64,000 nucleotides of DNA from Desulfovermiculus halophilus DSM 18834 (GCF_000620765.1 NZ_JIAK01000006.1:62001-126000); one strand, 5' to 3'; shown: positions 1 through 10,731, numbered from the stretch's first letter. Made by a program: numbers and translations. Notes: generated by a model not told the origin, from the sequence alone.

Positions 1-33
1 TTCCTGTCTCCTGTCCCCCGACCCCGACTTCCC

Positions 34-1011
34 TTATTCCTTAACCACCGCGACTTCCTTGAGGTATTTTTCCGCTCCTGGATGCAGGGGAAGAGTCATT
101 CCGTCCAGAGCGTTTTCCACGCTGATGTCCTGGAACTTGGCGTGGGCCTCTTTGATCCTGTCCAGGTTGGTGTACATGGCCTTCATGATTTTATACACTA
201 GGTCAGAATCCAGCTCCTTGCGGGCGGCCATGATGGCCATGACCGCGATGGTGGTGGAGTCTTCCTCCAGACCGGGATACGATCCGGCCGGGACCGGCTG
301 CTGGGTATAGAACGGGTATTCATCCAGCAGCTGCTGGGCCTTGGGGCCGACAATATCCAGGACATCGATGTCCACCACAGTGGCGATGTCCTTGATGGCC
401 GCCGCGCCCACAGCCACGGTGAAGAATGCGGCATCCAGACGGCCGTCTTTGATATAGTCCGCGGCCTGCCGGGCCTGGAGCTGCTCAGCCTGAAAATCGT
501 CAAAGGATATGTCCCACGCGCTGAGGATCTGCTCGGCGTTGACCGTGGTCCCGGAGCCTATGGGCCCGACAGCCACCCGTTTGCCCTTGAGGTCGGCCAC
601 GGACTCGATTCCCGAGTCTTTGCGGACGATGATCTGGATATGCTCCGGATACAGGGAGGCGCAGCCCAAGAGATTCTTGACCGGGGTGTCGAACATGCCT
701 TCCTTGCCGTTGTAGGCATAGGAGGCAACATCGTTTTGCAGGATGGCAAAGTCGGTGTTGCCGGAGGCAATCAGGTTGGCGTTGGCCACCGAAGCCCCGG
801 AGGATTCTGCCGTGACCTTGATGTTGTCGTCTTTGAGGTTGTTGAATGCAATTCTGGATATGGCTCCAGCCATGGGGAAGTAGGCCCCGGTGACCCAGCC
901 GGCGGCAATGGAAACGAACTGGCGCTCTGCGGCCTGGGCCTGACCGGTGTTGAGGGTGAAGACTGCGGCAAGGGCCAGGGACACGACGCAGATCACGCTT
1001 TTCTTGAACAT
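34..1011 (-). CDS. TAXI-family TRAP transporter substrate-binding protein
   Basis: Periplasmic receptor that would deliver a small organic acid or similar solute to a TRAP-type secondary transporter; no DctQ/DctM membrane partner lies in the window. The 325-residue product opens with a signal peptide (MFKKSV, a hydrophobic stretch, then AQA before AERQF). It continues with the TAXI-family pattern: G-x-Y near residue 40, an SGASVAN segment, and a later IGSGTTVNAEQIL loop. The frame stays open upstream to about 1251, but that extension reads through a dispersed repeat. A strong AAGGAGG sits 7 bases before the ATG at 1011, so I start there. The ligand cannot be told from sequence. The family call is firm. 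Confidence 0.88.
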   Translation of the reverse strand: MFKKSVICVVSLALAAVFTLNTGQAQAAERQFVSIAAGWVTGAYFPMAGAISRIAFNNLKDDNIKVTAESSGASVANANLIASGNTDFAILQNDVASYAYNGKEGMFDTPVKNLLGCASLYPEHIQIIVRKDSGIESVADLKGKRVAVGPIGSGTTVNAEQILSAWDISFDDFQAEQLQARQAADYIKDGRLDAAFFTVAVGAAAIKDIATVVDIDVLDIVGPKAQQLLDEYPFYTQQPVPAGSYPGLEEDSTTIAVMAIMAARKELDSDLVYKIMKAMYTNLDRIKEAHAKFQDISVENALDGMTLPLHPGAEKYLKEVAVVKE

Positions 1012-1211
1012 CGCAAACCTCCTTGGAGCTAAGGTTGGAACTGGCTGCATGCAGGGCATGGAGATCGATGCGCGGGATGTCCCGGCCGGGCTCCTCCTCA
1101 AGGTTCTTTGTGGCGCTGAACACGGCGGGTCTGCACAGGATGCACCCGGTGGCCAGCCGAGGGGTGTGCATCCGAATAAACAGTTCCACGCCACATGGAC
1201 AGCGTTTATAT

Positions 1212-1250
1212 GGTTCTTCGACATAGCTTGTGGATTTTTGGAGTTTGCCA
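1212..1250 (+). repeat. Partial copy of the 280-bp palindromic element (5' arm only)
   Basis: About 39 bases match the left end of the full copies at 34254, 47800 and 58046 (GGTTCTTCGAC, then TGGATTTTTGGAGTTTGCCA). The rest of the element is absent. It lies in the 394-base gap between the TAXI gene and groEL. Apart from this fragment and the groEL terminator I see only an AT-rich stretch at 1300-1340 that could hold the TAXI promoter. Confidence 0.7.
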
Positions 1251-1345
1251 TTGCTCAGGGCCAAAAAAAACATAGCTGCACTGCTGGAGGGTTAGGATAC
1301 TTCGATTCCGTTAATAATCATAATTTGCACAAAATTTCAAGCCAC

Positions 1346-1377
1346 AAAAAAAGGCCGGGGCTTTTGCCCCGGCCTTT
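1346..1377 (-). terminator. Intrinsic terminator of groES-groEL
   Basis: A perfect 9-bp stem (GGCCGGGGC / GCCCCGGCC) with a TTTT/AAAA loop. Read on the minus strand it is followed by seven T residues, about 30 bases after the groEL stop. The flanking A and T runs make it partly bidirectional. Confidence 0.9.
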
Positions 1378-1405
1378 ATATGATCCAGATAAGGGAGTGC
1401 GCGGC

Positions 1406-3076
<1,671 letters not shown>

Positions 3077-3101
3077 TCAGGGTGAATGGGGTCTCGTATG
3101 C

Positions 3102-3389
3102 TTATTCGATGATAGCTACGATGTCGTCTTCGCGCATGACCAGATGCTCTTCGCCTTCGACCTTGATCTCAGTGCCGGCGTACTTGTTGAACATAACCTT
3201 GTCTCCGACCTTGACCGACATCTCCATGCGCTTTCCGTCGTCGCTCATTTTGCCGGGACCTACGGCCACGACTTCACCCCGGATGGGCTTTTCCTTGGCG
3301 GTATCCGGGATGATGATCCCGCCCTTGGTCTTTTCCTCTTCCTCCAGCCGCTTGACCAGTACTCGATCGTGCAGTGGCTTCAGCTTCAT
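3102..3389 (-). CDS. groS: Co-chaperonin GroES (Hsp10)
   Basis: Seven-fold lid of the GroEL chamber. The 95-residue product has the usual length. It starts [20 protein letters not shown], with the mobile loop [16 protein letters not shown] (about residues 19-34), and ends [10 protein letters not shown]. The frame is open to 3485, but that extension runs back across the CIRCE element and the promoter region. A GGAGG 8 bases before the ATG at 3389 sets the start. First gene of the groES-groEL operon. Confidence 0.97.
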   Translation of the reverse strand: MKLKPLHDRVLVKRLEEEEKTKGGIIIPDTAKEKPIRGEVVAVGPGKMSDDGKRMEMSVKVGDKVMFNKYAGTEIKVEGEEHLVMREDDIVAIIE

Positions 3390-3448
3390 AGGTTCTGCCT
3401 CCAATGGTTCCGTTAAAATTGATTGTGTTTGTTTGCTTTCAGGCTGTG

Positions 3449-3475
3449 TTAGCACTCCTTGATGGTGAGTGCTAA
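3449..3475 (-). promoter_or_regulatory. CIRCE operator (HrcA-binding site)
   Basis: Perfect TTAGCACTC-N9-GAGTGCTAA inverted repeat, the classic CIRCE sequence, 60 bases upstream of groES and just downstream of the predicted -10. The known HrcA repressor mechanism therefore predicts heat-inducible groESL. hrcA itself is not in this window. Confidence 0.97.
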
Positions 3476-3483
3476 CAGGAGGC

Positions 3484-3511
3484 ATAATAGTGATTAGGTG
3501 ATGAAAATCAA
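3484..3511 (-). promoter_or_regulatory. Predicted sigma-70 promoter of groESL
   Basis: On the minus strand TTGATT, a 16-base spacer and TATTAT. The start of transcription would fall at the edge of the CIRCE element, the usual geometry for HrcA repression. Confidence 0.65.
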
Positions 3512-3654
3512 TAGAAAATTTGAGAGATTGTCAGCTAATTTCGTCTATTGCGCAAGTATAAATGGCAAGAGAATAATAATTCGAAAAAAAACACTGAAAA
3601 ACGTTAAAAATCTCTTTTTTTCTTCTCTATCGATCCCGCCCACCTTGTTCCGGC

Positions 3655-4310
3655 TCCCGGCCACTGACCACTGACCACTGCCTACTGACGTCTGACCACC
3701 GACCACCGGCCCCCGGCTACTGCCCACTACTCTTCTCTCCGTCCCCCCTTGAGGGGGGCTCGGGGGTGTTTCTCTTTGCCCCCTGGATCACTTCTCCGTT
3801 CTGCTCCAAGAGGGCGAATGATTATTCGCCCCTACACCTCCTCCCAAATCCAGGCACCATTCCGCGGGCATTCCGCCTTCCACCGACCACTGCCTACTGA
3901 CCACTGACCACTGACCACTGCCTACTGACGTCTGACCTCTGACGTCTGACCTCTGACTTCTGACCTCTGACTTCTGACTTCCGACGTCTGACCTCCGACG
4001 TCTGGCCCCCTCCCCAGCTATTGCCCACTACTCTTCTCTCCGTCCCCCTTGAGGGGGGCTCGGGGGGTGTTTCTCTTTGCCCCCTGGATCACTTCTCCGT
4101 TCTGCTCCAAGAGGGCGAATGATTATTCGCCCCTACACCTCCTCCCAAATCCAGGCACCATTCCGCGGGCATTCCGCCTTCCACCGACCACTGCCTACTG
4201 ACCACTGACCACTGACCACTGCCTACTGACGTCTGACCTCTGACGTCTGACCTCTGACCACTGACTTCTGATCTCTTACCTCCGACCTCATCTCTCCCGA
4301 CTTGACCGGC
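3655..4310. repeat. Composite intergenic repeat, tandem pair (site A)
   Basis: Two direct copies about 301 bases apart (for example TGCCCACTACTCTTCTCTCC at 3721 and 4022). Each contains, in order: a C-rich palindrome CCCCCTTGAGGGGGG, a segment ending CCAAGAGGGC, the palindrome GGGCGAATGATTATTCGCCC, a CATTCCGCGGGCATTCCG block, and a degenerate tandem of CTGACC/CTGACG-like words. The same modules recur inverted at 15088-15480 and 18587-19090. No credible gene is seen in 3512-4365; a 60-codon frame at 3545-3727 is low complexity and lacks a ribosome-binding site. Confidence 0.85.
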
Positions 4311-4365
4311 GGGCAGGGCATTGTCTACAAGGCGGGGACGTAGACCTCATCCCACGGAGAAGACA

Positions 4366-5901
4366 ATGGAGCAGACAACCAGGATAGGATTTGCCGGCAC
4401 GGATGCCCGGACCCTGCTTTCCGCGCTGGTGGTTTCAACAGCCAAAAGCGAGACCGCAACAGCTGCCTGCAAGGGCGTGGTCGTCCGGGGCACGTCCTCC
4501 ATGCCCAGGCTGGCCGAACCGGATATGCTGAACTGGCCGGTGGAGTTCATCCCAGCGGAGGACACCTCGGTCCAGGCCTATGCCAGGGCAGCGATCCGGG
4601 CCATGCAGACCGGAGAGCTGGACTACCTTGTGCCCCTGCCCGAAGCCCTCTTGTTCGACGGCCTGGTCGATGAGCTGGAGGAGGCCGGATTGGGGGAGCG
4701 TATCGCCGGCTTACGACGGGATGGAGCATTCCTGGAGGCGGACAAGATCAAATGCAAGGAATTTTGCGCTCAGGCCGGCATTCCGGTTGCGGATTCCTGG
4801 TGGGAGGTGGATGCCCGGGACGCCCAAGCCGTGGTCCGGACCTGTCTGCAGGGCATTCACGAGCACGGCGGAGTGGTTTTGAAATTTCCCTACAGCGCCG
4901 GGGGGAAAGGGGCCAGAGTCGTCCTGAATACATGGGAGATCCAGGATGTGTATCAAAAGCTCCTGGATGACTACAAAAAAGAGTACAAGAAGATGTTCCG
5001 CAACCAGCCCTGGCCTCTGCTGATTGAGTCCCGGATGTCCGGGGTGGAGATCAGCTTCACCATTCTGGTGGACAGCGGCGGAAACTTTTGCATACTGCCC
5101 ACGTCCATGGATTACCCGGAGCGTTTTGCCGGCCCTCCCGGGCCGGACAATCCGATTACCGGAGGCATGGGATCAATATCTCCTCATCCCTTCGAGAGCC
5201 CGGAGCTGATCGAGCTGGTCGAGGAAAACATCGCCCGGCCGATGATCCAGGCCATGAGGGCCCAGGGCATCCTCAGGCCATGTGTGCTCTATCCCGGCTG
5301 TTTTGTCTCCTTTGCCCAGGAGGAGGGCTCCGGGCTGAAGCCCGTGAGCATCAGGGTCTGCGAGATCAATATTCGGCCCGGAGAGCCTGAGTTTCAGGCG
5401 GTGGTGCGCAGGATGCGCAATCTGGGGCCTGTGCTGCGGGCCATGTTCACCGGCGAGCTGGACCGGGTGAAGCCGGAAGTGCGCGAGGATCAGATCGCCT
5501 TGTGCGTGGGGCTGGTCACCGGGCCCGGAGGACCGGACGGGCAAAAGGGCTATCCCTGGAGCGTGACCAAGTTCGAGCCGGTGGAGCTGGACCTGCAGGG
5601 CCTGGCCAAGAAGAATATCCAGCTCGTTCCCTCGGGCATGGGGTACAGCCGGGAACGGGGTCTGTACTCGGATGGGACCCGGGTGGCGTATGTCAACATC
5701 AATGGGACCGTCAAGCCCGGGCAGAGCCGGGGGGAAGTGGCGGAGCGCCTGCGGACCAGGGTCTACAATGCCTTTGACGCCGGCCGGGTCCGGGTTGTGC
5801 CCAGGGAGAACGAGAACGGGAACCGCCTGGATCTGCGCCGGGACATCGGGGCCCATTTCAGGCAGGCGGACGAGCTGTGGGCCTTGGCCGGAGGAAGGTA
5901 G
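4366..5901 (+). CDS. PurD-like ATP-grasp ligase (divergent GAR synthetase family)
   Basis: Resembles phosphoribosylamine-glycine ligase (PurD), which joins glycine to phosphoribosylamine in purine synthesis. Supporting motifs are the ATP-grasp loop VVLKFPYSAGGKGARVV (about residues 172-188), ITGGMGSISPHP (about 278-289) and CEINIRPGEPEFQ, which matches the EFNVRFGDPE-type metal-binding segment of PurD. At 511 residues it is some 80 longer than typical PurD. Its N terminus lacks the family's GSGGREH nucleotide loop, starting instead TRIGFAGTDARTLLSAL. I use the ATG at 4366 (GGAG 6 bases upstream) over a TTG at 4321. It could be the organism's purD or a paralogue on another substrate. The family is solid; the exact reaction is not. 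Confidence 0.7.
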   Translation: MEQTTRIGFAGTDARTLLSALVVSTAKSETATAACKGVVVRGTSSMPRLAEPDMLNWPVEFIPAEDTSVQAYARAAIRAMQTGELDYLVPLPEALLFDGLVDELEEAGLGERIAGLRRDGAFLEADKIKCKEFCAQAGIPVADSWWEVDARDAQAVVRTCLQGIHEHGGVVLKFPYSAGGKGARVVLNTWEIQDVYQKLLDDYKKEYKKMFRNQPWPLLIESRMSGVEISFTILVDSGGNFCILPTSMDYPERFAGPPGPDNPITGGMGSISPHPFESPELIELVEENIARPMIQAMRAQGILRPCVLYPGCFVSFAQEEGSGLKPVSIRVCEINIRPGEPEFQAVVRRMRNLGPVLRAMFTGELDRVKPEVREDQIALCVGLVTGPGGPDGQKGYPWSVTKFEPVELDLQGLAKKNIQLVPSGMGYSRERGLYSDGTRVAYVNINGTVKPGQSRGEVAERLRTRVYNAFDAGRVRVVPRENENGNRLDLRRDIGAHFRQADELWALAGGR

Positions 5902-6350
5902 AGGACAGAAGACAGAGGACAGAAGTCAGAGGACAGAAGACAGAAGCCAGAGGTCGGTAAGAGGGAGTTGGAAAGACCCAAGCCAGAGGGTAGAAAGAAC
6001 AAGAGTACACCCCCCTTGGATTCCCCCCTCAAGGGGGGACAGTATGCGCTCAGTACCGGGTATGAAATATATAGCCAGGCTGTCGGAAGAGGGCGAATGA
6101 TCATTCGCCCCTACAAGCCAATTCCTTGGCTTGACCAGACTTCTGACTCCCTTTTACCGACCACCGACCACTGCCCCTCTCCGTCCCCCCTTGAGGGGGC
6201 CTTGGGGGTGTTTCTTTTTCTGTCCTCTCCCCAGGCCGGAGGCTGACTACCGTCTTCCGTCCACGGTCCACCGACTTCCGTCCACTGCCCACCGACCACT
6301 GACCACTGTCTACTGATCTCTGATCTCTGTCCTCCCCCGTTCCCCGTGGA
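5902..6350. repeat. Degenerate composite-repeat region (site B)
   Basis: Gene-free spacer between convergent genes. It holds GACAGAAGACAGAGG-type words, CCCCCCTCAAGGGGGG, the palindrome GGGCGAATGATCATTCGCCC at about 6092, then an inverted second half with CCCCCTTGAGGGGG and CCGACCACTGCC words. Same modules as sites A, D and E, but more decayed and arranged head to head. No ORF with a ribosome-binding site was found. Confidence 0.75.
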
Positions 6351-7232
6351 TCAGTCCATGGTTCCGCTGTATTTCTGGATATAGGCCACCGGATTGTAGG
6401 ATTCCTTGGCCTTGCGCAGGCCGGGATCGCCCAGGTCCTGCTCCCGGTTGACATAGGTGAACCGGGAGGCGGAGTTGGCCAAAAACATCTGATTGATTGC
6501 CTGGTACGCGCCTTTGTGGTTGGGGCAGCCCTTTTCAAAATGGATGACCACTGTCTGCTCATCCAGGGGCTCGGCCACGGTATAGGCGATCATGTTCCCG
6601 TCCACCAGGAGCCCGCCTCCGAAAACGTCTTCCAGCTTGCTCCAGTCTTCAAATGTATTCAAGATCGCTCTGTTTTCGGCCTCCAGGGTGGTGGAATCTT
6701 CGCAGTCCCTCCACAAGCACCATTCCGTCTGCAGGGTCAGGGCCTTTTCCACTGCTTCTACGGTCAAGGGGATGTAGGTGGAGTCAAAGGTGCGCTTGAA
6801 TTGGTTCAGGAGGTTCTTTTTCTTGTGGAACCGGTTTCCGCGCAGCTCGATAAGCTCCTGAACATTGTACACATAGTCGAAATGGTCCGGAGCAGGCTGG
6901 AGGTTGACCCTGGAGGCAAGCTGGGGGGCAAGGATATCGGCCAGTCGGCTGGGAATCCGGATCAGCTCCAGGGGGCCCTCTGGAAGCTGGGAGCGGACCA
7001 GGCTCCAATCCTGCTCCTGCCAGGGGCCCACCGGGGCCCAGTACTGGCGATGGGGCTTGTTTTGGCGGATGCAGACCAGGGAGTCGGTCCAGGCCCATTC
7101 CAGGGCGTAGATGTCTCTCCAGGCCCAGAGGTTGACGAAGCTGTAGTCAGAGCTGATCTGCGGGCATTGACTGAGTCTGTTCTTGTATTCCGTTTGTCTG
7201 TCCAGAGACAGGGGATGAAAGGTCAGGGTCAT
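6351..7232 (-). CDS. DUF2156 / GNAT-fold protein (phosphatidylglycerol lysyltransferase C-terminal-like)
   Basis: A 293-residue soluble protein of the DUF2156 class, distant relatives of the acyl/aminoacyl-transfer domain of MprF. Landmarks are YSFVNLWAWRDIYALEW near residue 38, RGNRFHKKKNLLNQFKR near residue 140, and the acetyltransferase-like end segment FEKGCPNHKGAYQAINQMF followed by YVNREQDLGDPGLRKAK. No membrane segments are visible. Start at 7232 because AAGGAG lies 7 bases upstream; a GTG/ATG further up has no site. It lies 31 bases after the MATE exporter and is probably cotranscribed. Its substrate is unknown. Confidence 0.72.
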   Translation of the reverse strand: MTLTFHPLSLDRQTEYKNRLSQCPQISSDYSFVNLWAWRDIYALEWAWTDSLVCIRQNKPHRQYWAPVGPWQEQDWSLVRSQLPEGPLELIRIPSRLADILAPQLASRVNLQPAPDHFDYVYNVQELIELRGNRFHKKKNLLNQFKRTFDSTYIPLTVEAVEKALTLQTEWCLWRDCEDSTTLEAENRAILNTFEDWSKLEDVFGGGLLVDGNMIAYTVAEPLDEQTVVIHFEKGCPNHKGAYQAINQMFLANSASRFTYVNREQDLGDPGLRKAKESYNPVAYIQKYSGTMD

Positions 7233-7263
7233 GTTACGCTCCTTATTGACACGCATTCCAGGG

Positions 7264-8691
7264 TCAGGAATGCGTGCTTGACTGGCTGTTTTTGTGTTTC
7301 ATGGCCTGCATGCTGAACCGGGTCCAGTCCCGGCGGAAGAAGATCCAGGCCATAAGCAGGGACTGGATGAACTGAGAGATGAACATCGCGGCCCAGATCC
7401 CTGAAGCCCGGCCCAGAACCAGGTGCCCGAGGATAAAGGCCAAGGGGAGACGAACGCACCAAACCGTTCCCCCGATGGCCATCATGGTGTACCTGGTGGC
7501 CCCGGCCCCGAGAAAAACCCCGCCCAGGATCATGCTGGTCGCAGTAAAAGGGATGGCCGCGACATTGAAGTGCAGATAGCTGGCGATCTCCTGCTGGACC
7601 TGTGTCTTGGTGGTCAGCAGTCCGGCCACCGGATCCACCATCAACCAGACCCCGATTCCCATGGCCGAGACCAGAAGACAGCCCAGGGCCCAGGTCATGG
7701 TTCCGATCCGCTTAGCCTGAGGGGGATCGATCTGGCCCAGGGCATGACCGACCAGGATGGAGGCGGTCATATTGAAGGCGAATGCGGGGAGAAACAGAAT
7801 GGATTCGATCCGGATTCCGGCAGCCAGAGCGGCCATGGCAACGACCTCGCCCCGGGGGAGGCTGGCGGTGATGGCGAACAGCACCAGATAGGCGGTCTGC
7901 CACAGGGTCTGCATCAGTCCGGCGGGCCAGGCCACCATCCACAGATAGGGCAGCGCAGATTTCATCCAGCGCAGGGGAGGGAATGCCGAGGGCTGAATCC
8001 ATCCGCGCTTGAGCAGCAGCAGGCAGTTGAACAGGCATCCGCAGCTGACTGAAATCAAGGTGGCCCAGGCCAGACCTATTGCCCCGAGGCGGGGCAGGCC
8101 GAACAGACCGAAGCACAGCCCGAAGTCGGAGAAGGCGTTTAATCCAGTGACCAGAATCATGGACAATAGCGGGATGTGCACCTTCTTCTGGGCTCGAAAT
8201 ACCGCATTGCTGGCCACGAGCAGGTAGTAGACCGGCAAGAGACAGAGGTAGATGGCCAGGAACTCGCTGGCCAGCACGCGGATGGATTCCGGGGTGCGCA
8301 AAAGATCCAGAAGGAGGCCGCGCAGGGGATAGGCCAGGACGGAAAGGAGCAGGCTCGCGACCAGAACCAGGCCCATGACCATGTTGATGTAGCGCACCGC
8401 CCGCACTGTCTTTCCTGCACCGAGGGATTGGCTGACCGCGGATACCGACCCGTTGGCCAGGGCAATGGCGATGATCAGAAAAAAGAGCAGGATTTGGGTG
8501 ATCATGCCCAGGGCGGCCTGCACATTGTCCCCGATCTGGCCGGCCACATAGACGTCAGCAAACCCGATCAGGAAGTGAAAGAACATCATCAGGGTCTGGG
8601 GCCAGGCCAGACGCCAGATGGAACCGGCGTGCTCAGCGGCCGGGGTGGTGTGGGCAGCGTGGGTCAGGGGGCGGTTGGGGATGGTGGTCAT
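7264..8691 (-). CDS. MATE-family multidrug/toxin exporter
   Basis: Twelve-helix inner-membrane antiporter of the MATE class, exporting cationic organic compounds against Na+ or H+. The 475 residues show two matching six-helix halves. The first has an IWRLAWPQTLMMFFHFLIGF start and an ALGMITQILLF segment; the second starts around SALPYLWMVAWPAGLMQTL. SVSAVSQSLGAGK and SILVGHALGQ are the paired MATE loops. It ends in a basic tail. It sits between aroC (212 bases upstream, across a repeat) and the DUF2156 gene. Substrate and coupling ion cannot be assigned. Confidence 0.88.
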   Translation of the reverse strand: MTTIPNRPLTHAAHTTPAAEHAGSIWRLAWPQTLMMFFHFLIGFADVYVAGQIGDNVQAALGMITQILLFFLIIAIALANGSVSAVSQSLGAGKTVRAVRYINMVMGLVLVASLLLSVLAYPLRGLLLDLLRTPESIRVLASEFLAIYLCLLPVYYLLVASNAVFRAQKKVHIPLLSMILVTGLNAFSDFGLCFGLFGLPRLGAIGLAWATLISVSCGCLFNCLLLLKRGWIQPSAFPPLRWMKSALPYLWMVAWPAGLMQTLWQTAYLVLFAITASLPRGEVVAMAALAAGIRIESILFLPAFAFNMTASILVGHALGQIDPPQAKRIGTMTWALGCLLVSAMGIGVWLMVDPVAGLLTTKTQVQQEIASYLHFNVAAIPFTATSMILGGVFLGAGATRYTMMAIGGTVWCVRLPLAFILGHLVLGRASGIWAAMFISQFIQSLLMAWIFFRRDWTRFSMQAMKHKNSQSSTHS

Positions 8692-8749
8692 TGTCCTGAA
8701 TTTCTGCGGTCTATGGCTGTTGGAAGATAGCCTGTAGTGGGATCCGTGG

Positions 8750-8895
8750 CAAAGCGGAGAGAGCAGAAGTCGGTGGTCAGTGGTCGGATGTCAGAAGTAA
8801 GAGGACAGAAGACAGTGGCCGGCCACGGACCACGGACCACTGACTACCGACTACAGGCTACCGACTGCCGGCTACCGACCACCGACTCCCGATTC
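8750..8895. repeat. Degenerate CAGAAGTC/CCGACTACC word repeat (site C)
   Basis: Between aroC and the MATE gene: AGAAGTCGGTGGTCAGTGG words, then inverted CCACTGACTACCGACTACAGG words. This is the low-complexity component of the composite repeat without its palindromic modules. Confidence 0.6.
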
Positions 8896-8903
8896 CGTGC
8901 CAG

Positions 8904-9965
8904 TTATTGGTGCAACCTGCTGCTCTGGTGCATGAGCAGCATATCGGCCAGGACCAGGCTGACCATGGCCTTGAGCACGGGGATGATTCTGGGGATGGCG
9001 CTGACATCGTGCCGGCCTTTGGTGGTGAAGGTGATTTCTTCGCCCTGTTCGTTGAGGGTCTGCTGGGGGAGGGCGATGGATGGGATCGGCTTGACCGTGG
9101 CCCGGGCAATGATCGGCTGTCCTGTGGATATGCCGCCAAGCATCCCTCCGGCGTCGTTCTTGGTGAATCCTTCCCGCCGCAGGGGATCGTTATTCTGGCT
9201 GCCCATGAGTTCGGCCGCATCGCGTCCGGCGCCTATTTCCACCGCTTTGACCGCCCCCACGCCCATCATGGCGTAGCTCAGTCTGGCATCCAGCTTATCG
9301 AACACCGGCTCGCCCAAGCCGGGGGGTACGTTCATGGCGGCGATCTCAACGATGCCCCCCAGACTGTCCCCCATTTTGCGCACCTCTTCCACCTTGTTCT
9401 GCCACAGTTCGAGAACAGAAGGATCAGGAGCGAAATACGGCCGGTTCCTGGCTTCTTCCGGGGAGATGACCTCAGCTTGAATCCCGCCCAGCTCCCGGGT
9501 GTAGGCCAGGATGTCCACGCCGTATGCCTGGAGCAGACGCTGGGCCACAGCCCCGCCGGCGACCCGGCAGACCGTCTCCCGGGCCGAGGCCCGGCCCCCT
9601 CCCCGGTGATCCCGGAGACCGTATTTCTGCCGGTAGCTGAAGTCGGCGTGGCCCGGGCGGTACAGGGTGCGCAGGTGATCGTAGTCCCTGGACTGCTGAT
9701 CCTGGTTGGGAACCAGAAAGCCGATGGATGTCCCGGTTGTCCGTCCTTCAAAGATTCCGGACAGGATCTGGATCTGGTCTCCTTCCTTTCTGGAGGATGT
9801 GGACAGCCCCTGTCCGGGCTTGCGCTTGTCCAGCTCGAGCTGAATGTCTTCTTCGGTCAGCGGGAGTCCCGCCGGACAGCCATCGATGACCCCGCCCAGG
9901 CTGGGTCCATGGGACTCGCCAAAGGTAGTCAGCCGAAACATGGTGCCGAAAGTATTGCCGGGCAT
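8904..9965 (-). CDS. aroC: Chorismate synthase
   Basis: Last step of the shikimate pathway: 5-enolpyruvylshikimate-3-phosphate to chorismate, needing reduced FMN. The 353 residues fit the family. Signatures are GESHGPSLGGVIDGCPAGLP (about residues 13-32), RPGHADFSYRQKYG, GGGRASARETVCRVA (about 130-144) and the C-terminal GRHDVSAIPRIIPV. The gene follows trmH by 87 bases on the same strand. Nothing unusual in the sequence. Confidence 0.97.
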   Translation of the reverse strand: MPGNTFGTMFRLTTFGESHGPSLGGVIDGCPAGLPLTEEDIQLELDKRKPGQGLSTSSRKEGDQIQILSGIFEGRTTGTSIGFLVPNQDQQSRDYDHLRTLYRPGHADFSYRQKYGLRDHRGGGRASARETVCRVAGGAVAQRLLQAYGVDILAYTRELGGIQAEVISPEEARNRPYFAPDPSVLELWQNKVEEVRKMGDSLGGIVEIAAMNVPPGLGEPVFDKLDARLSYAMMGVGAVKAVEIGAGRDAAELMGSQNNDPLRREGFTKNDAGGMLGGISTGQPIIARATVKPIPSIALPQQTLNEQGEEITFTTKGRHDVSAIPRIIPVLKAMVSLVLADMLLMHQSSRLHQ

Positions 9966-10052
9966 ATGAATTCCCTCGGGTTGGTGCGCCTACCGCACAG
10001 CATCAATGCTGGATGGAACTGGCAGAAGCTGCACAGTTCGTGACTTCGGGTA

Positions 10053-10646
10053 TCACTTTTGTGCCCATTGGGCAAAGAGCCGGCCCAGATCCGCCGGAGC
10101 AAGGGCCGGCTGGTCGTACATACCCTGCTGATTCCGCTGCCGCCAGGACTCATAGAGCATGACAGCTCCGGCTACCGAGACATTGAGGCTTTCCACCATT
10201 CCCTGCATCGGGATGTACACCTCACCGTCCAGGAGGGGAACCAGCTCCGGACTGACCCCCTGGTGTTCATTGCCCAGGACAATAGCCGTGGGTCGGGCAA
10301 GGTCCTGGGTGTGGACAGGGACGGCTTGGGGGCTGAACCTGGCCCCGAGGATGGACATAGAGCGGGAGCGAAGCGCCCCGGCCAGCTCTTCAGAGCTGGT
10401 ATGCCTGTGCAGGTCCACCCATTTGCTGGCTGAGGCCGAGCTTTTTCGTCCCGGACGGGGAAACTCTTCCCTGGTGTAGTACAGGTGGACGCTTTGTACC
10501 CCAAAGGCGTCGCAGCTGCGAAGCACAGCCGAGACATTGTGCGGGTCGTGGATGTTGTCCATGACCAGGGTAAGGTCCGGCTGGCGCCGGCTGAGGACGT
10601 CCCGGATCCGTTGTTTTCTGTGCTCGGTGATCTGACGCATGCTCAC
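10053..10646 (-). CDS. trmH: TrmH-type tRNA (Gm18) 2'-O-methyltransferase
   Basis: SPOUT methyltransferase expected to methylate the 2'-OH of G18 in tRNA using S-adenosylmethionine. The 197 residues carry the three SpoU motifs: NIHDPHNVSAVLRSCDAFG (about 31-49), IVLGNEHQGVS (about 120-130) and IPMQGMVESLNVSVAGAVML (about 143-162), which form the trefoil-knot SAM site. The extended C-terminal tail points to TrmH rather than TrmL. In the leftward run purE-dut-trmH-aroC. Exact target base is inferred from family. Confidence 0.9.
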   Translation of the reverse strand: MSMRQITEHRKQRIRDVLSRRQPDLTLVMDNIHDPHNVSAVLRSCDAFGVQSVHLYYTREEFPRPGRKSSASASKWVDLHRHTSSEELAGALRSRSMSILGARFSPQAVPVHTQDLARPTAIVLGNEHQGVSPELVPLLDGEVYIPMQGMVESLNVSVAGAVMLYESWRQRNQQGMYDQPALAPADLGRLFAQWAQK

Positions 10647-10702
10647 ACGCTGGACGATCGACAGAGTCGATGATGCATATGCTTTGTGCAGAATGGCAGA
10701 GA

Positions 10703-10731
10703 ACTCTGTCCCAAAACCCGCGGGTTGTCAA
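10703..10731 (-). promoter_or_regulatory. Candidate trmH promoter with an embedded 12-bp palindrome
   Basis: Minus strand TTGACA, 17 bases, then CAGAGT (a poor -10). The 12-bp perfect palindrome AACCCGCGGGTT (10715-10726) begins at the -35. It could be an operator. Weak evidence. Confidence 0.3.

Noticed and set aside
3545-3727. 60-codon minus-strand ORF
   Set aside because: Composed of repeat words, no ribosome-binding site.
3655-4310. CRISPR-like array in the repeated CTGACC words
   Set aside because: Units are degenerate and of uneven length, without spacers; no cas genes nearby.
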